NCBI GenBank assembly: GCA_001570385.1
Contig: BBYL01000012.1
Location: 1 to 64,000 of the forward strand
Direction: 5' to 3'
Origin: Microtetraspora glauca
GTDB taxonomy: Bacteria > Actinomycetota > Actinomycetes > Streptosporangiales > Streptosporangiaceae
Length of the DNA stretch: 64,000 nt
A program made the position numbers and the translations under genes. Shown piece by piece: positions 37,497-45,214 of this stretch; the first letter of the stretch is position 1; each line of letters starts with the position of its first letter. The notes beneath the pieces were generated by a model that did not search any database, was not told where the DNA came from, and saw only the letters and a list, made by a program, of their open reading frames with translations.

Positions 37497-39113
37497 TCAG
37501 CCGGTCGTGTCGTCCGCGACGCATTCGCCGTCGACGAAGGTCATCCGTACGCGGGTGGTCCAGATGTCCTGCGGATCGAGGGTGAAGGGATCCCGGTCGA
37601 GCACGACGAGGTCGGCCGGGCGGCCCTCCTCGATCACCCCGGCGGGCGAGCGGTTCAACCAGGCCGATCCGGCCGTGTACGCCGTCAGGACGGTCCGCAG
37701 GTCGATGCTCTGGCCGGGGAGGAACGGCGTCTGCGCGGTCGGGTACGACGCGTGGACCGAACTTCCCGGCTCGGTCCGGTTGACGGCCACGTGCACGGCC
37801 TGCAGCGGGTCGGCGGAGGAGACCGGCCAGTCCGACCCGGCGGCCAGCCGCGTGCCGTGCCGTACGAGATCGGCGAAGGGGTACTGCCACGACGAGCGCT
37901 CCTCGCCGAGGTAGGGAATGCACAGCTCGTCCATCTGCGCGTGGTGGGTGGCCCACAGCGGCTGGAGGTTGGCGGTCACCCCGAGCGCGGCGAAGCGCGG
38001 CACGTCCTCGGGGGTGACGATCTGCAGGTGGGCGATGTGGTGCCGGTTCTTTGGCGCGGTGCCCGCGAGCGCGTCCAGGGCCTCCCGCACGGCGCGCTCG
38101 CCGATGGCGTGGAAGTGCACCTGGAACCCGTGGGCGTCGAGCTCCCTGACGTACCCCTTGAGGAGACCGGGGTCCACGTACGACAGCCCGGTTCCGCCGC
38201 AGCGGCAGTAGGGCTCGATGACGGCGGCGGTGAAGTTCTCCGCGATGCCGTCCTGCATGATCTTCACGGAGGTGGCGCGGAAGCGGTCCAGGCCCTCCGC
38301 GGCGGCCCGCCGCTCGACCAGCTCGGGGATCTGCTCGGCCCCCCGCGTACGGTCCCACCACAGGGCGCCCACCACGCGGGCCTTGAGGCGGCCGCTCGAC
38401 GCGGCGGACAGGTAGGCGGGCAGCTGGTCGTCGGAGCCCGCGTACGAGCCGACGATGGCGTCCTGCCAGCCGGTGATGCCCAGGGAGAACAGGTACTGCT
38501 GGGCCTCCAGCAGGGCCGCCTCGGCGTCGGCGGCGGTCGGGCGCGGCGTGAGCAGGCCGACGAGGTCCATCGCCCCCTCGTGCAGCACGCCGCTGGGGGT
38601 GCCGTCGGGTTCGCGCTCGATCCGGCCGTCGGCGGGGTCGGGCGTGTCCTTGGTGATCCCCGCCAGTTCGAGCGCGCGCGTGTTGACCCACGCGGCGTGG
38701 TGGTCGCGCTGGATCAGGTACGCCGGGCGGTCGAGGAAGTCGAGCTGGGTGCGATGGGGGAGCCCGCCGGGGAAGGCCGCCATGTCCCAGCCGCCACCGC
38801 TGATCCACGTCTTCTCCGGATGCGCCGCGGCGAACGACGCGATATGCGCCAGATACTCATCGAGTCCGTAAATTTCCGCCAGGTCGCACGCGGCCCGCTC
38901 CAGCCCGGCCTGGACCGGATGGATGTGGGCGTCGACGAACCCCGGGGTCAGCAGCCCGCCGCGCAGGTCCACGGGTTCCGCGGCGGGCGAGAGCCGTACG
39001 AGATCGGACTCGGCGCCGACGGCGGCGATGACGCCGTCGCGGACGAGCACCGCCTCGGCGAAGCCCCCGGGGGTGAGGACCCGGCCGCCGCGAAACAGGA
39101 TGTGGGAGCTCAC
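37497..39113 (-). CDS. Amidohydrolase family 3 (YtcJ-like)
   Basis: This is a metal-dependent hydrolase of 538 residues. The metal motif DAHIHP follows GLLTPGFV near residue 62. A later Lys region (SVKIMQDGIAENFTA), VHFHAIGERAV, HHIAHLQIVTPED and LAAGSDWPVSSADP give the remaining ligands and the catalytic Asp. This subgroup (YtcJ/exoenzyme-regulatory type) hydrolyses amide or carbamate bonds; its natural substrates are mostly unknown. The GTG at 39113 follows AAAGGGCGG. It lies 100 nt downstream of the FAD oxidoreductase on the same strand and may share its transcript, suggesting catabolism of an amine or amide. Confidence 0.88.
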   Translation of the reverse strand: MSSHILFRGGRVLTPGGFAEAVLVRDGVIAAVGAESDLVRLSPAAEPVDLRGGLLTPGFVDAHIHPVQAGLERAACDLAEIYGLDEYLAHIASFAAAHPEKTWISGGGWDMAAFPGGLPHRTQLDFLDRPAYLIQRDHHAAWVNTRALELAGITKDTPDPADGRIEREPDGTPSGVLHEGAMDLVGLLTPRPTAADAEAALLEAQQYLFSLGITGWQDAIVGSYAGSDDQLPAYLSAASSGRLKARVVGALWWDRTRGAEQIPELVERRAAAEGLDRFRATSVKIMQDGIAENFTAAVIEPYCRCGGTGLSYVDPGLLKGYVRELDAHGFQVHFHAIGERAVREALDALAGTAPKNRHHIAHLQIVTPEDVPRFAALGVTANLQPLWATHHAQMDELCIPYLGEERSSWQYPFADLVRHGTRLAAGSDWPVSSADPLQAVHVAVNRTEPGSSVHASYPTAQTPFLPGQSIDLRTVLTAYTAGSAWLNRSPAGVIEEGRPADLVVLDRDPFTLDPQDIWTTRVRMTFVDGECVADDTTG

Positions 39114-39213
39114 GAAGCCGCCCTTTCTTCATCGGTTGTTCCACGTCACCCGCGCCGACGTGGTGGCGAACACGGTATCCGCGCGCCCGGCACGCGCCGG
39201 AACGCGCGGCGCG

Positions 39214-40611
39214 TCAGTGGCCGGTGATCCGGTCGGCGACGCGGGCGAGCACGGAGGTCCGCGTCATGCCCTTGGCCTCACGGGCGTCGGCGATGCGGTA
39301 CAGGCGGTACATGGAGTGGACGCCGAGCCAGCGCAGCGGCTCCGGCTCCCAGGCGCGGACGCGGCGGTCCACCCAGGGCAGGCCGGTGAGCGGCGTCTCC
39401 CGCCCGAGCACCAGGTCGCGGAGGGTACGCCCGGCCAGGTTGGTCGTCGTCACGCCGTGCCCGGTGTACCCGCCCGCCCATCCGATGCCGCTCGCGCGGT
39501 CCAGGCCCACCGTGGCGCACCAGTCGCGCGGCACGCCGAGCACGCCCGACCACGCGTGCGCCACCCGGGAGGAGGCGACGGCGGGGAAGAACGACGTCAG
39601 CAGGTTCCACAGCGCGTCCACGGTCCAGTCGTGCGTGTGCCCGCGGTCGTCCACGCGGGAGCCGTACAGGTAGGGCCGGCCACGCCCGCCGAAGGCGATG
39701 CGGTCGTCGGCGGTGCGCTGCGCGTACATGTAGTAGTGCGCCATGTCGCCGAGCAGTTCGCGCCGCTCCCAGCCGATCGTCTCCCACACCTCGGCGCCCA
39801 GCGGCTCGGTGACGATCAGCGAGCTGTTCATCGGGAGCCAGTCGCGGTGGTGGCCGGGCACCGTCGCGGTGAACCCCTCGGTGCAGCGCAGGACATGTGC
39901 CGCCCGCACCGTGCCGTACGGCGTGACCGCCCGGCCGGGAGCGATCGCGGTCACCGGGGTCCCCTCGTAGAGCTCGACGCCGAGGCCGCGTACGGTCTCC
40001 GCCAGCCCGCGAGCGAGCTTGGCGGGCTGGATCCTGGCACAGTGCGGGCTCCAGGTGGCGCCGGCCGCCCCGGAGACGCGCAGCCGCTCGTCCATCTCGG
40101 CGGGGGAGAGCAGCCGGACGTCCTCCTCGGTCCAGCCCCACTCGCGCTGCGCGGCCAGCTCCTCGCGCAGCCGGGCCTCCTGCGCGGGGCCGCGCGCGAC
40201 GTTGAACAGCCCGCCCTTGACGATGTCGGCGTCGATGCCTTCGTCCGCGCAGACCGCGATGACCTCGTCGATCGCGGCGAACATCTCCCGCTGCAGCCGC
40301 TGGGTGGCGTCCCGCCCGTGGGTCCTGGCGTAACGTTCCGGCGAGCCCGCGAGCGCGCCGGTCAGCCAGCCGCCGTTGCGCCCGGACGCGCCGAACCCGG
40401 CGAACTCCTTCTCCAGGACGGCCACCCGCAGCGACGGGTCGGCCTTCTTCAGGTAGTAGGCGGTCCAGAGTCCCGTGTAACCGCCCCCGACGATCGCGAC
40501 GTCCGCCTCCCGGTCCCCGTCAAGAGGGGCGCCCGGCGCGGGAATCCCGAGGGATCGGAACCAGAAGGACACATCACCGTTGACGAAATCTGAGGACAGC
40601 GGAGCGTTCAT
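39214..40611 (-). CDS. FAD-dependent amine oxidoreductase (DAO/PuuB-like)
   Basis: This is a 465-residue D-amino-acid-oxidase-superfamily flavoprotein. The dinucleotide fold is DVAIVGGGYTGLWTAYYL near residue 38, with the acidic ribose ligand in VAVLEKE and FGASGRNGGW as in gamma-glutamylputrescine oxidase (PuuB). GYTGHGVTTTNLAGR near the end is the second FAD site. It probably oxidises a secondary or primary amine, with hydrogen peroxide as product. AGGA 9 nt upstream supports the ATG at 40611. Its leader contains a phased direct repeat. Confidence 0.88.
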   Translation of the reverse strand: MNAPLSSDFVNGDVSFWFRSLGIPAPGAPLDGDREADVAIVGGGYTGLWTAYYLKKADPSLRVAVLEKEFAGFGASGRNGGWLTGALAGSPERYARTHGRDATQRLQREMFAAIDEVIAVCADEGIDADIVKGGLFNVARGPAQEARLREELAAQREWGWTEEDVRLLSPAEMDERLRVSGAAGATWSPHCARIQPAKLARGLAETVRGLGVELYEGTPVTAIAPGRAVTPYGTVRAAHVLRCTEGFTATVPGHHRDWLPMNSSLIVTEPLGAEVWETIGWERRELLGDMAHYYMYAQRTADDRIAFGGRGRPYLYGSRVDDRGHTHDWTVDALWNLLTSFFPAVASSRVAHAWSGVLGVPRDWCATVGLDRASGIGWAGGYTGHGVTTTNLAGRTLRDLVLGRETPLTGLPWVDRRVRAWEPEPLRWLGVHSMYRLYRIADAREAKGMTRTSVLARVADRITGH

Positions 40612-40615
40612 GAGA

Positions 40616-40632
40616 TATATCCTGCTATATCC
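40616..40632. repeat. Phased direct repeat TATATCC in the oxidoreductase leader
   Basis: TATATCC occurs at 40616-40622 and again at 40626-40632, one helical turn apart and overlapping the ribosome-binding region of the minus-strand oxidoreductase. It is one of the few AT-rich spots in the window. A second short repeat, GACAGGATT at 40704-40712 and 40768-40776, lies in the same intergenic region. Confidence 0.5.
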
Positions 40633-40803
40633 GTACTACCTGGTGAACCTCGCCACGGAAGTCGTGGCGAAAAGGCTCTTTACATGCCGATAACGTCGGT
40701 CATGACAGGATTCGCCAGGATGAAACGGTCGGCACACCTCCGTGTAGCAATCACGTAACAGATCTACGACAGGATTGCCTCAATGACGGAGGGAGCGGTA
40801 TCG

Positions 40804-41835
40804 ATGGGGTTCTTGCGGATTCGTACGACGGTGGACGAGCGGCCCGGGCGGCTGGCCTCGCTGGCCACGGCGCTGGCCGAGAAGGGCGGCAACATCCTCG
40901 GCCTGTCCGTCCAGCCGGACACGGACGGCACGGTCGACGAGTTCGTCGCCGAGATCCCCGCCTCCGCCGAGAGCGTACGCGAGGCCCTGGAGGCCGTCGG
41001 CGGACGCAGAGTCCAGGTCGTGACCGCGACCGCCCATGACCTCACCGACGAGCCCACCCGCGTGCTGCTGCTCGCCGCCCGCCTGCGCTCCATGCCCTGG
41101 CGGCTGCCGGAGATCCTCCGCGAGCTGCTGCGGGCCGACGACGCCCGCTGGGTCTACGGCGCGGACCTCTCCGACCTGCCCGACCCGACCCTGCTCACCG
41201 TGCCCGTGGCCCCCCGGCGCGCGATCCGGCTGCGCCGCGTGGAGCTGCCGTTCACGCTCACCGAGGCGGCCCGCGCCGCCGCGCTCGTACGGCTCGCGCA
41301 GCCTCCGGTCGAGGCGCAGGGGGCCGAGCGGCCGGTACGGCTCGGCGACGGGTCCGAGGCCGTCATCAGGCCGCTGACGTCGCTCTACCGGGAAGCCGTC
41401 CGCGACCTGCACGAGCGCTGCTCGCCCGAGTCCCGCAGGTTCCGCTACTTCACCGCCATGCCGTCGCTGCCGCCGCGGGTGTTCGAGCGCCTCTGCGACC
41501 GCAACCACGGCCACTCCATCGTCGCCGGGCACGACGGCCAGGTGGTCGCCCTGGCCAACCTGGTGTTCACCCCCGACCCCGGGATCGCCGAGATGGCCTT
41601 CCTCGTGGAGGACCGCTGGCAGGGACGGGGCCTTGGCCGCGTGCTCGGCCGGATGCTCCTGGAGGAGGCGCGCGACCTCGGTTTCGCGGAGGTCAGGGCG
41701 TCCTTCCTCTCCGACAACGCCCGCATGCGCAGGCTGCTGCTCTCCCTCGGCGCCACGCTCGCCTACACCGAGGACCCCGGTGTGATCGAGGCGCGGATCG
41801 CCGTGGGCGTGATGGCGACGGCATCCCCGAGCTGA
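40804..41835 (+). CDS. ACT-GNAT protein acetyltransferase
   Basis: This is a two-domain protein of 343 residues. Residues 1-75 form an ACT domain (FLRIRTTVDERPGRLASLATALAEKGGNIL), which usually binds an amino acid. Residues about 175-335 form a GNAT domain with the acetyl-CoA loop WQGRGLGRVLGRMLLEE and ASFLSDNARMRRLLLSLGA. ACT-GNAT enzymes of Micromonospora and Streptomyces acetylate lysines of metabolic enzymes such as acetyl-CoA synthetase under amino-acid control; the same role is inferred. The ATG at 40804 has a strong GGAGGGAG 8 nt upstream; an ATG at 40783 would add seven residues. Confidence 0.87.
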   Translation: MGFLRIRTTVDERPGRLASLATALAEKGGNILGLSVQPDTDGTVDEFVAEIPASAESVREALEAVGGRRVQVVTATAHDLTDEPTRVLLLAARLRSMPWRLPEILRELLRADDARWVYGADLSDLPDPTLLTVPVAPRRAIRLRRVELPFTLTEAARAAALVRLAQPPVEAQGAERPVRLGDGSEAVIRPLTSLYREAVRDLHERCSPESRRFRYFTAMPSLPPRVFERLCDRNHGHSIVAGHDGQVVALANLVFTPDPGIAEMAFLVEDRWQGRGLGRVLGRMLLEEARDLGFAEVRASFLSDNARMRRLLLSLGATLAYTEDPGVIEARIAVGVMATASPS

Positions 41836-41904
41836 TCCCATCACGGTGAATCATCCCGGCTCGCGGCAGCTCAGGGGGCCGCGGGCCGGGATGGTCGCCT
41901 CCGC

Positions 41905-41938
41905 CGGCCGGTGACCCGCTCCGCGGGATGACCGGCCG
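41905..41938. terminator. Bidirectional hairpin between convergent genes
   Basis: CGGCCGGT (41905-41912) pairs with ACCGGCCG (41931-41938), and inside it CCCGC (41915-41919) pairs with GCGGG (41923-41927). It lies between the ends of the acetyltransferase gene and the minus-strand membrane-protein gene. No T-run is present. Confidence 0.6.
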
Positions 41939-41968
41939 CCGCCAGTCTCAGCCGTGCCGCCGCCTGCC

Positions 41969-42328
41969 TCAGTCGCGCCGTCGGCGCCCGAAGGCATAGG
42001 CCATGTTGACGGCCACGATGCCGGCCCACGCGACCATCATGCCGGGCATCCCGCTGGTGGCCCCGGCCGCCGCCGTCAGCGGGACGGCGATGCCGAGCGA
42101 GCCCAGAGCCAGCCCGAGCCCCCGCTTGCGCTCCTGCTGCTCCTCCCACGCCGTGTGCCGCGCGTCCGGAAGCCTGCTGTCGGCCTCCGCCTTCACCCGC
42201 TGCGCGATGGCGGTCTCGATCCGGTCGAGGAAGGCGTCCGTCAGGGCGGGCTCATATTCGGGACCCAGATCGCGGCGCGCCTCGATGGTCGCGCGCAGCT
42301 CGTCACGGGGCAGGGGGGCATCCGGCAT
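41969..42328 (-). CDS. Small membrane protein with basic C terminus
   Basis: The 119-residue protein has a soluble helical N-terminal half (RDELRATIEARRDLGPEYEPALTDAFLDRIETAIAQRV) and two hydrophobic segments (LGLALGSLGIAVPLTAAAG, GMMVAWAGIVAVNMAYAF) ending in GRRRRD. This layout, a helical anchor region followed by a helical hairpin, is common among actinobacterial proteins of unknown role. No good ribosome binding site is seen before the ATG at 42328, so it may be leaderless. It is divergent from the coiled-coil gene. Confidence 0.75.
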   Translation of the reverse strand: MPDAPLPRDELRATIEARRDLGPEYEPALTDAFLDRIETAIAQRVKAEADSRLPDARHTAWEEQQERKRGLGLALGSLGIAVPLTAAAGATSGMPGMMVAWAGIVAVNMAYAFGRRRRD

Positions 42329-42398
42329 AGGACCAATGTGCCAGATTTCTCCGGGCTTCGCGTCTTCCGGCGACACGGATCGCGGGTAGGGACCGGAC

Positions 42399-43349
42399 GT
42401 GGACCTCAACGCGGCCGCCGACCGGCTGTACGGACTGCCTCCCGACGAGTTCACCGCCGCGCGCGACGCCCTGGCGAAGGAGATCAAAGCCGCGGGAGAC
42501 GGCCGCCTGGCCCGCGACATCGGGAAGCTGCGCCGCCCCACGGTCGTGGCCTGGGCGGTCAACCAGGCGTCCCGGCGCCATCCAGAGGAGCTCGGCGAGC
42601 TGCTCGACCTCGGGGAGCGGCTGCGCGCGGCCTGGTACGCGCAGGACGCGGTGGCGCTCTCGGAGCTGACCGGCAGGCGCTCCGAGCTGACGGGCCGGCT
42701 GTCCCGGCTCATCGCCGGCGACGCCGAGAGGGAGGGGCGGCGGCTCACGGCGCTCCCGGAGGTCGAGCAGACCCTCGACGCCGCGATCGTCGACGCCGAC
42801 GCCGCCGAGCGGGTACGGAGCGGCCACCTCGTCACCGCACTGAGCTACAGCGGCTTCGCCCCCGCCCCCACGCCCCGGCCGTCCCGTACGGGGACCGGGG
42901 AGAGCCCCGGGGCCCTGCGCGGAGGACGGGCCCGCGAGCGCGACCGGGAACCGGAACGGCGAGCCGCGGGCGGCCGCGCGGAGGACCGGCGGGACACGGA
43001 GCGGGAACGGGAGCGGAGAGACAGGGAACGGCGGGAGCGGGAACGGCGGGAGCGGGAACGCCGGGCCGAGCGGCTGCGACGCGCGGCCGAGGACGCCGGA
43101 CGCGCCGCCGCCGAGGCGGAGCGGAGCCACGCCGAGTGGGCCGCCGAGCTGGAGGCGGCCGTGCGGGAACGCGACCGGCTGGCGGCCGAGGTCGCCACCC
43201 TGCGGGACAGGCTCGATGCGGCCGCGGAGCGGCTGGGCGCGGCCGAGCAGCGCCTGCGGGTGACGGAGCGGGACGAGGCGGCCGCCGCGAAAGCCGCCGC
43301 CGGCGCCCGCGACGAGGCCACCCGCGCCCGCGCCGCCCTTGAAGACTGA
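42399..43349 (+). CDS. Coiled-coil protein of unknown function
   Basis: The 316-residue protein has an N-terminal globular part of about 150 residues with a block I have seen in many actinobacterial proteins (KLRRPTVVAWAVNQASRR, GERLRAAWYAQD). A charged stretch with alternating Arg/Glu (TERERERRDRERRERERR) follows, and then a long Ala/Glu/Arg coiled coil to the end. It is soluble, with no signal peptide. The GTG at 42399 is the assumed start. A structural or nucleoid-associated role is possible but not shown. Confidence 0.72.
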   Translation: MDLNAAADRLYGLPPDEFTAARDALAKEIKAAGDGRLARDIGKLRRPTVVAWAVNQASRRHPEELGELLDLGERLRAAWYAQDAVALSELTGRRSELTGRLSRLIAGDAEREGRRLTALPEVEQTLDAAIVDADAAERVRSGHLVTALSYSGFAPAPTPRPSRTGTGESPGALRGGRARERDREPERRAAGGRAEDRRDTERERERRDRERRERERRERERRAERLRRAAEDAGRAAAEAERSHAEWAAELEAAVRERDRLAAEVATLRDRLDAAAERLGAAEQRLRVTERDEAAAAKAAAGARDEATRARAALED

Positions 43350-43380
43350 GAGCGAGGCCGACCGCCCGCGTACGCCACCG

Positions 43381-43484
43381 CCCCGGGGGCCTCACGGTCT
43401 GTCGGCAGGTCCGCCGCTCGTGCACGGTGCCACCCCGGGGGCCTCACGGTATGCCGACCGGTCCGCCGCCCGCGTACGGCACCG
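43381..43484. repeat. Imperfect 52-nt tandem duplication
   Basis: Two copies, 43381-43432 and 43433-43484, share an identical first 18 nt (CCCCGGGGGCCTCACGGT) and match at about 40 of 52 positions; a partial third copy precedes them at about 43352-43380. It lies in the 144-nt gap between the coiled-coil gene and pgl. Since 52 is not a multiple of 3, the two copies read in different frames. Each encodes a PPRGPHG-x-x-x-GPP pattern. Confidence 0.7.
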
Positions 43485-43493
43485 CCGCCCCCG

Positions 43494-44270
43494 TCAAGGG
43501 GAGGCGATGCGCCCGAGGCCGGGCGGGATCTTGCCTGCGGCGGCTCGGTCGAGCAGGAACAGCGTGCGCTGGCGGCCACGGGCACCGGCCGCCGGAACCT
43601 GGATCGGGCCCGCGCCGGACAGGGCCAGATGGACGGCCTGCGCCTTCTCCGCCCCAGCGGCGACGATCCAGACCTCGCGCGCGGCCCGGATCGCGGGGAA
43701 CGTGAGCGTCAGGCGGGTCGGCGGCGGCTTCGGAGAGCCGTGCACCGCGACCACCGTGCGGTCCTCCTCGTAGAGGGCGGGCTGCCCGGGGAACAGCGAC
43801 GCGACGTGGCTGTCCGGGCCCATGCCGAGCAGCAGCACGTCGAACGACGGCACCGGGCCGTGGTCCTCGGGCCTGGCGGCCTTCTCCAGCTCGGCGGCGT
43901 AGACCTCGGCCGCCTCCTCCGCGGTCAGGCCGGAGTCCGGGGACGGCATGGCGTGCACGCGTGCCGGATCCACGTCCACGTGGTCGAGCAGGGCCGTACG
44001 CGCGCCGGTCTCGTTGCGCTCGGGATCGCCGGTGGGAAGGAAACGCTCGTCCCCCCACCACACGTCCAGGGCGCGCCAGTCGATGGCGTCGCGCGCGGCC
44101 GTTCCGGCGACCGCCGCGAGCGTCGCGATGCCGACGCTTCCGCCGGTCAGCACGACGTGGGCCGACCCGCGGGCCGCCTGGGTGTCGGCCAGGCGGGTGA
44201 TCAGGCGGGCCGCCACGGCCTGGGCGAGCACGTTGGCGTCGCGGTGGACGATGACGTTCGGGACAGTCAC
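43494..44270 (-). CDS. pgl: 6-phosphogluconolactonase
   Basis: This is the second step of the oxidative pentose phosphate pathway, 258 residues, of the SOL/DevB (NagB-like fold) family. Motifs are VLTGGSVG, DVWWGDERFLP, LLLGMGPDSHVASLFPG and RLTLTFPAI. Start GTG at 44270. It is the last gene of the minus-strand operon tkt-tal-pgi-zwf-opcA-pgl, 16 nt after opcA. Confidence 0.95.
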   Translation of the reverse strand: MTVPNVIVHRDANVLAQAVAARLITRLADTQAARGSAHVVLTGGSVGIATLAAVAGTAARDAIDWRALDVWWGDERFLPTGDPERNETGARTALLDHVDVDPARVHAMPSPDSGLTAEEAAEVYAAELEKAARPEDHGPVPSFDVLLLGMGPDSHVASLFPGQPALYEEDRTVVAVHGSPKPPPTRLTLTFPAIRAAREVWIVAAGAEKAQAVHLALSGAGPIQVPAAGARGRQRTLFLLDRAAAGKIPPGLGRIASP

Positions 44271-44286
44271 GGCGTCTTCTTCTCCA

Positions 44287-45198
44287 TCAGGACGTCGGGG
44301 ACTTCGCCAGCCACTGGATCGCCGCCCCGTAGGTGTCGTCCGGGTCGAGGCGGCGCAGTTCCTCGGCGAGCAATTCGGCGGTCGGCCTGCGGGCGAGGGC
44401 GACCCGCCGGTCCGGCTGACCCGGCCGGGACAGCGTCGCCAGCCGGGCGTCCGTCCTGGCGATCTTCAGGTCGCCGTCGGCGAGCGTGAGCCGTACCTCG
44501 GTGAGGCCCGGCCCGTCGCTCTCGGCGAGCTCCATCGGGATGCCGAGCCGCTCGGACAGCCACGCCGCCAGCAGCGGCGCGCTCGGATTGCCCGCGGCGC
44601 CCGACACGACGCCGGACCGCACCGGCCCGGTCGGCCGGTCGAACGCGGCGGCCAGCAGGCTGCGCCACGACGTCAACCGCGTCCACGCGAGATCGGTGTC
44701 GCCGGGCAGATAGCCCGTGTGGCGGCCGCCGATCGCCGCCACGGCGTCGCGTGCCGCCCGGGCGTCGGTGATCCGGCGGGTGGCGAGCTGGCCGACGGCG
44801 TCCCGCGCCGGTACGGCGGGCGAGTCGCCCGGCCACCACGCCACGACGGGCGTGTCGGTCAGCAGCAGCGGGCTGATGACCGAGTCGGCGTGCTCGGTGA
44901 GCCGGCCGTACAGGCGGAGCAGGACGACCTCGCCCGGGGACGACTCGCCCATCCGCACCTCGGCGTCGAGCCGGTCGGGTTCGTAGGGGTCGCGCTTGAT
45001 GACCGTCAGGACGCGGGACGGATGCTCACGCGCGGCCTCGGTGGCCGCCCGGACGGCGTCGTACTGGCCGGCCTCGTCGCACACCACGACCAGGGTGAGG
45101 ACCATGCCCACCGCGGGAGCGCCCATCTGGTGGCGCAGCTGGGTGAGCGTCGCGGAGATCTTCGAGGCCGTCGTGTCGGTCAGGTTGAAGGTGGTCAC
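44287..45198 (-). CDS. opcA: Glucose-6-phosphate dehydrogenase assembly protein OpcA
   Basis: The 303-residue OpcA protein activates or assembles glucose-6-phosphate dehydrogenase in actinobacteria and cyanobacteria. Family features are VLTLVVVCDE near residue 33, SPGEVVLLRLYGRLTEHADSVISPLLLTDTPVVAWWPGDSP and DLAWTRLTSWRSLLAAAFD. It sits directly after zwf with a 16-nt gap, consistent with the partnership. GTG start at 45198. Confidence 0.95.
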   Translation of the reverse strand: MTTFNLTDTTASKISATLTQLRHQMGAPAVGMVLTLVVVCDEAGQYDAVRAATEAAREHPSRVLTVIKRDPYEPDRLDAEVRMGESSPGEVVLLRLYGRLTEHADSVISPLLLTDTPVVAWWPGDSPAVPARDAVGQLATRRITDARAARDAVAAIGGRHTGYLPGDTDLAWTRLTSWRSLLAAAFDRPTGPVRSGVVSGAAGNPSAPLLAAWLSERLGIPMELAESDGPGLTEVRLTLADGDLKIARTDARLATLSRPGQPDRRVALARRPTAELLAEELRRLDPDDTYGAAIQWLAKSPTS

Positions 45199-45214
45199 GG
45201 CGCTTTCCGTTCAC

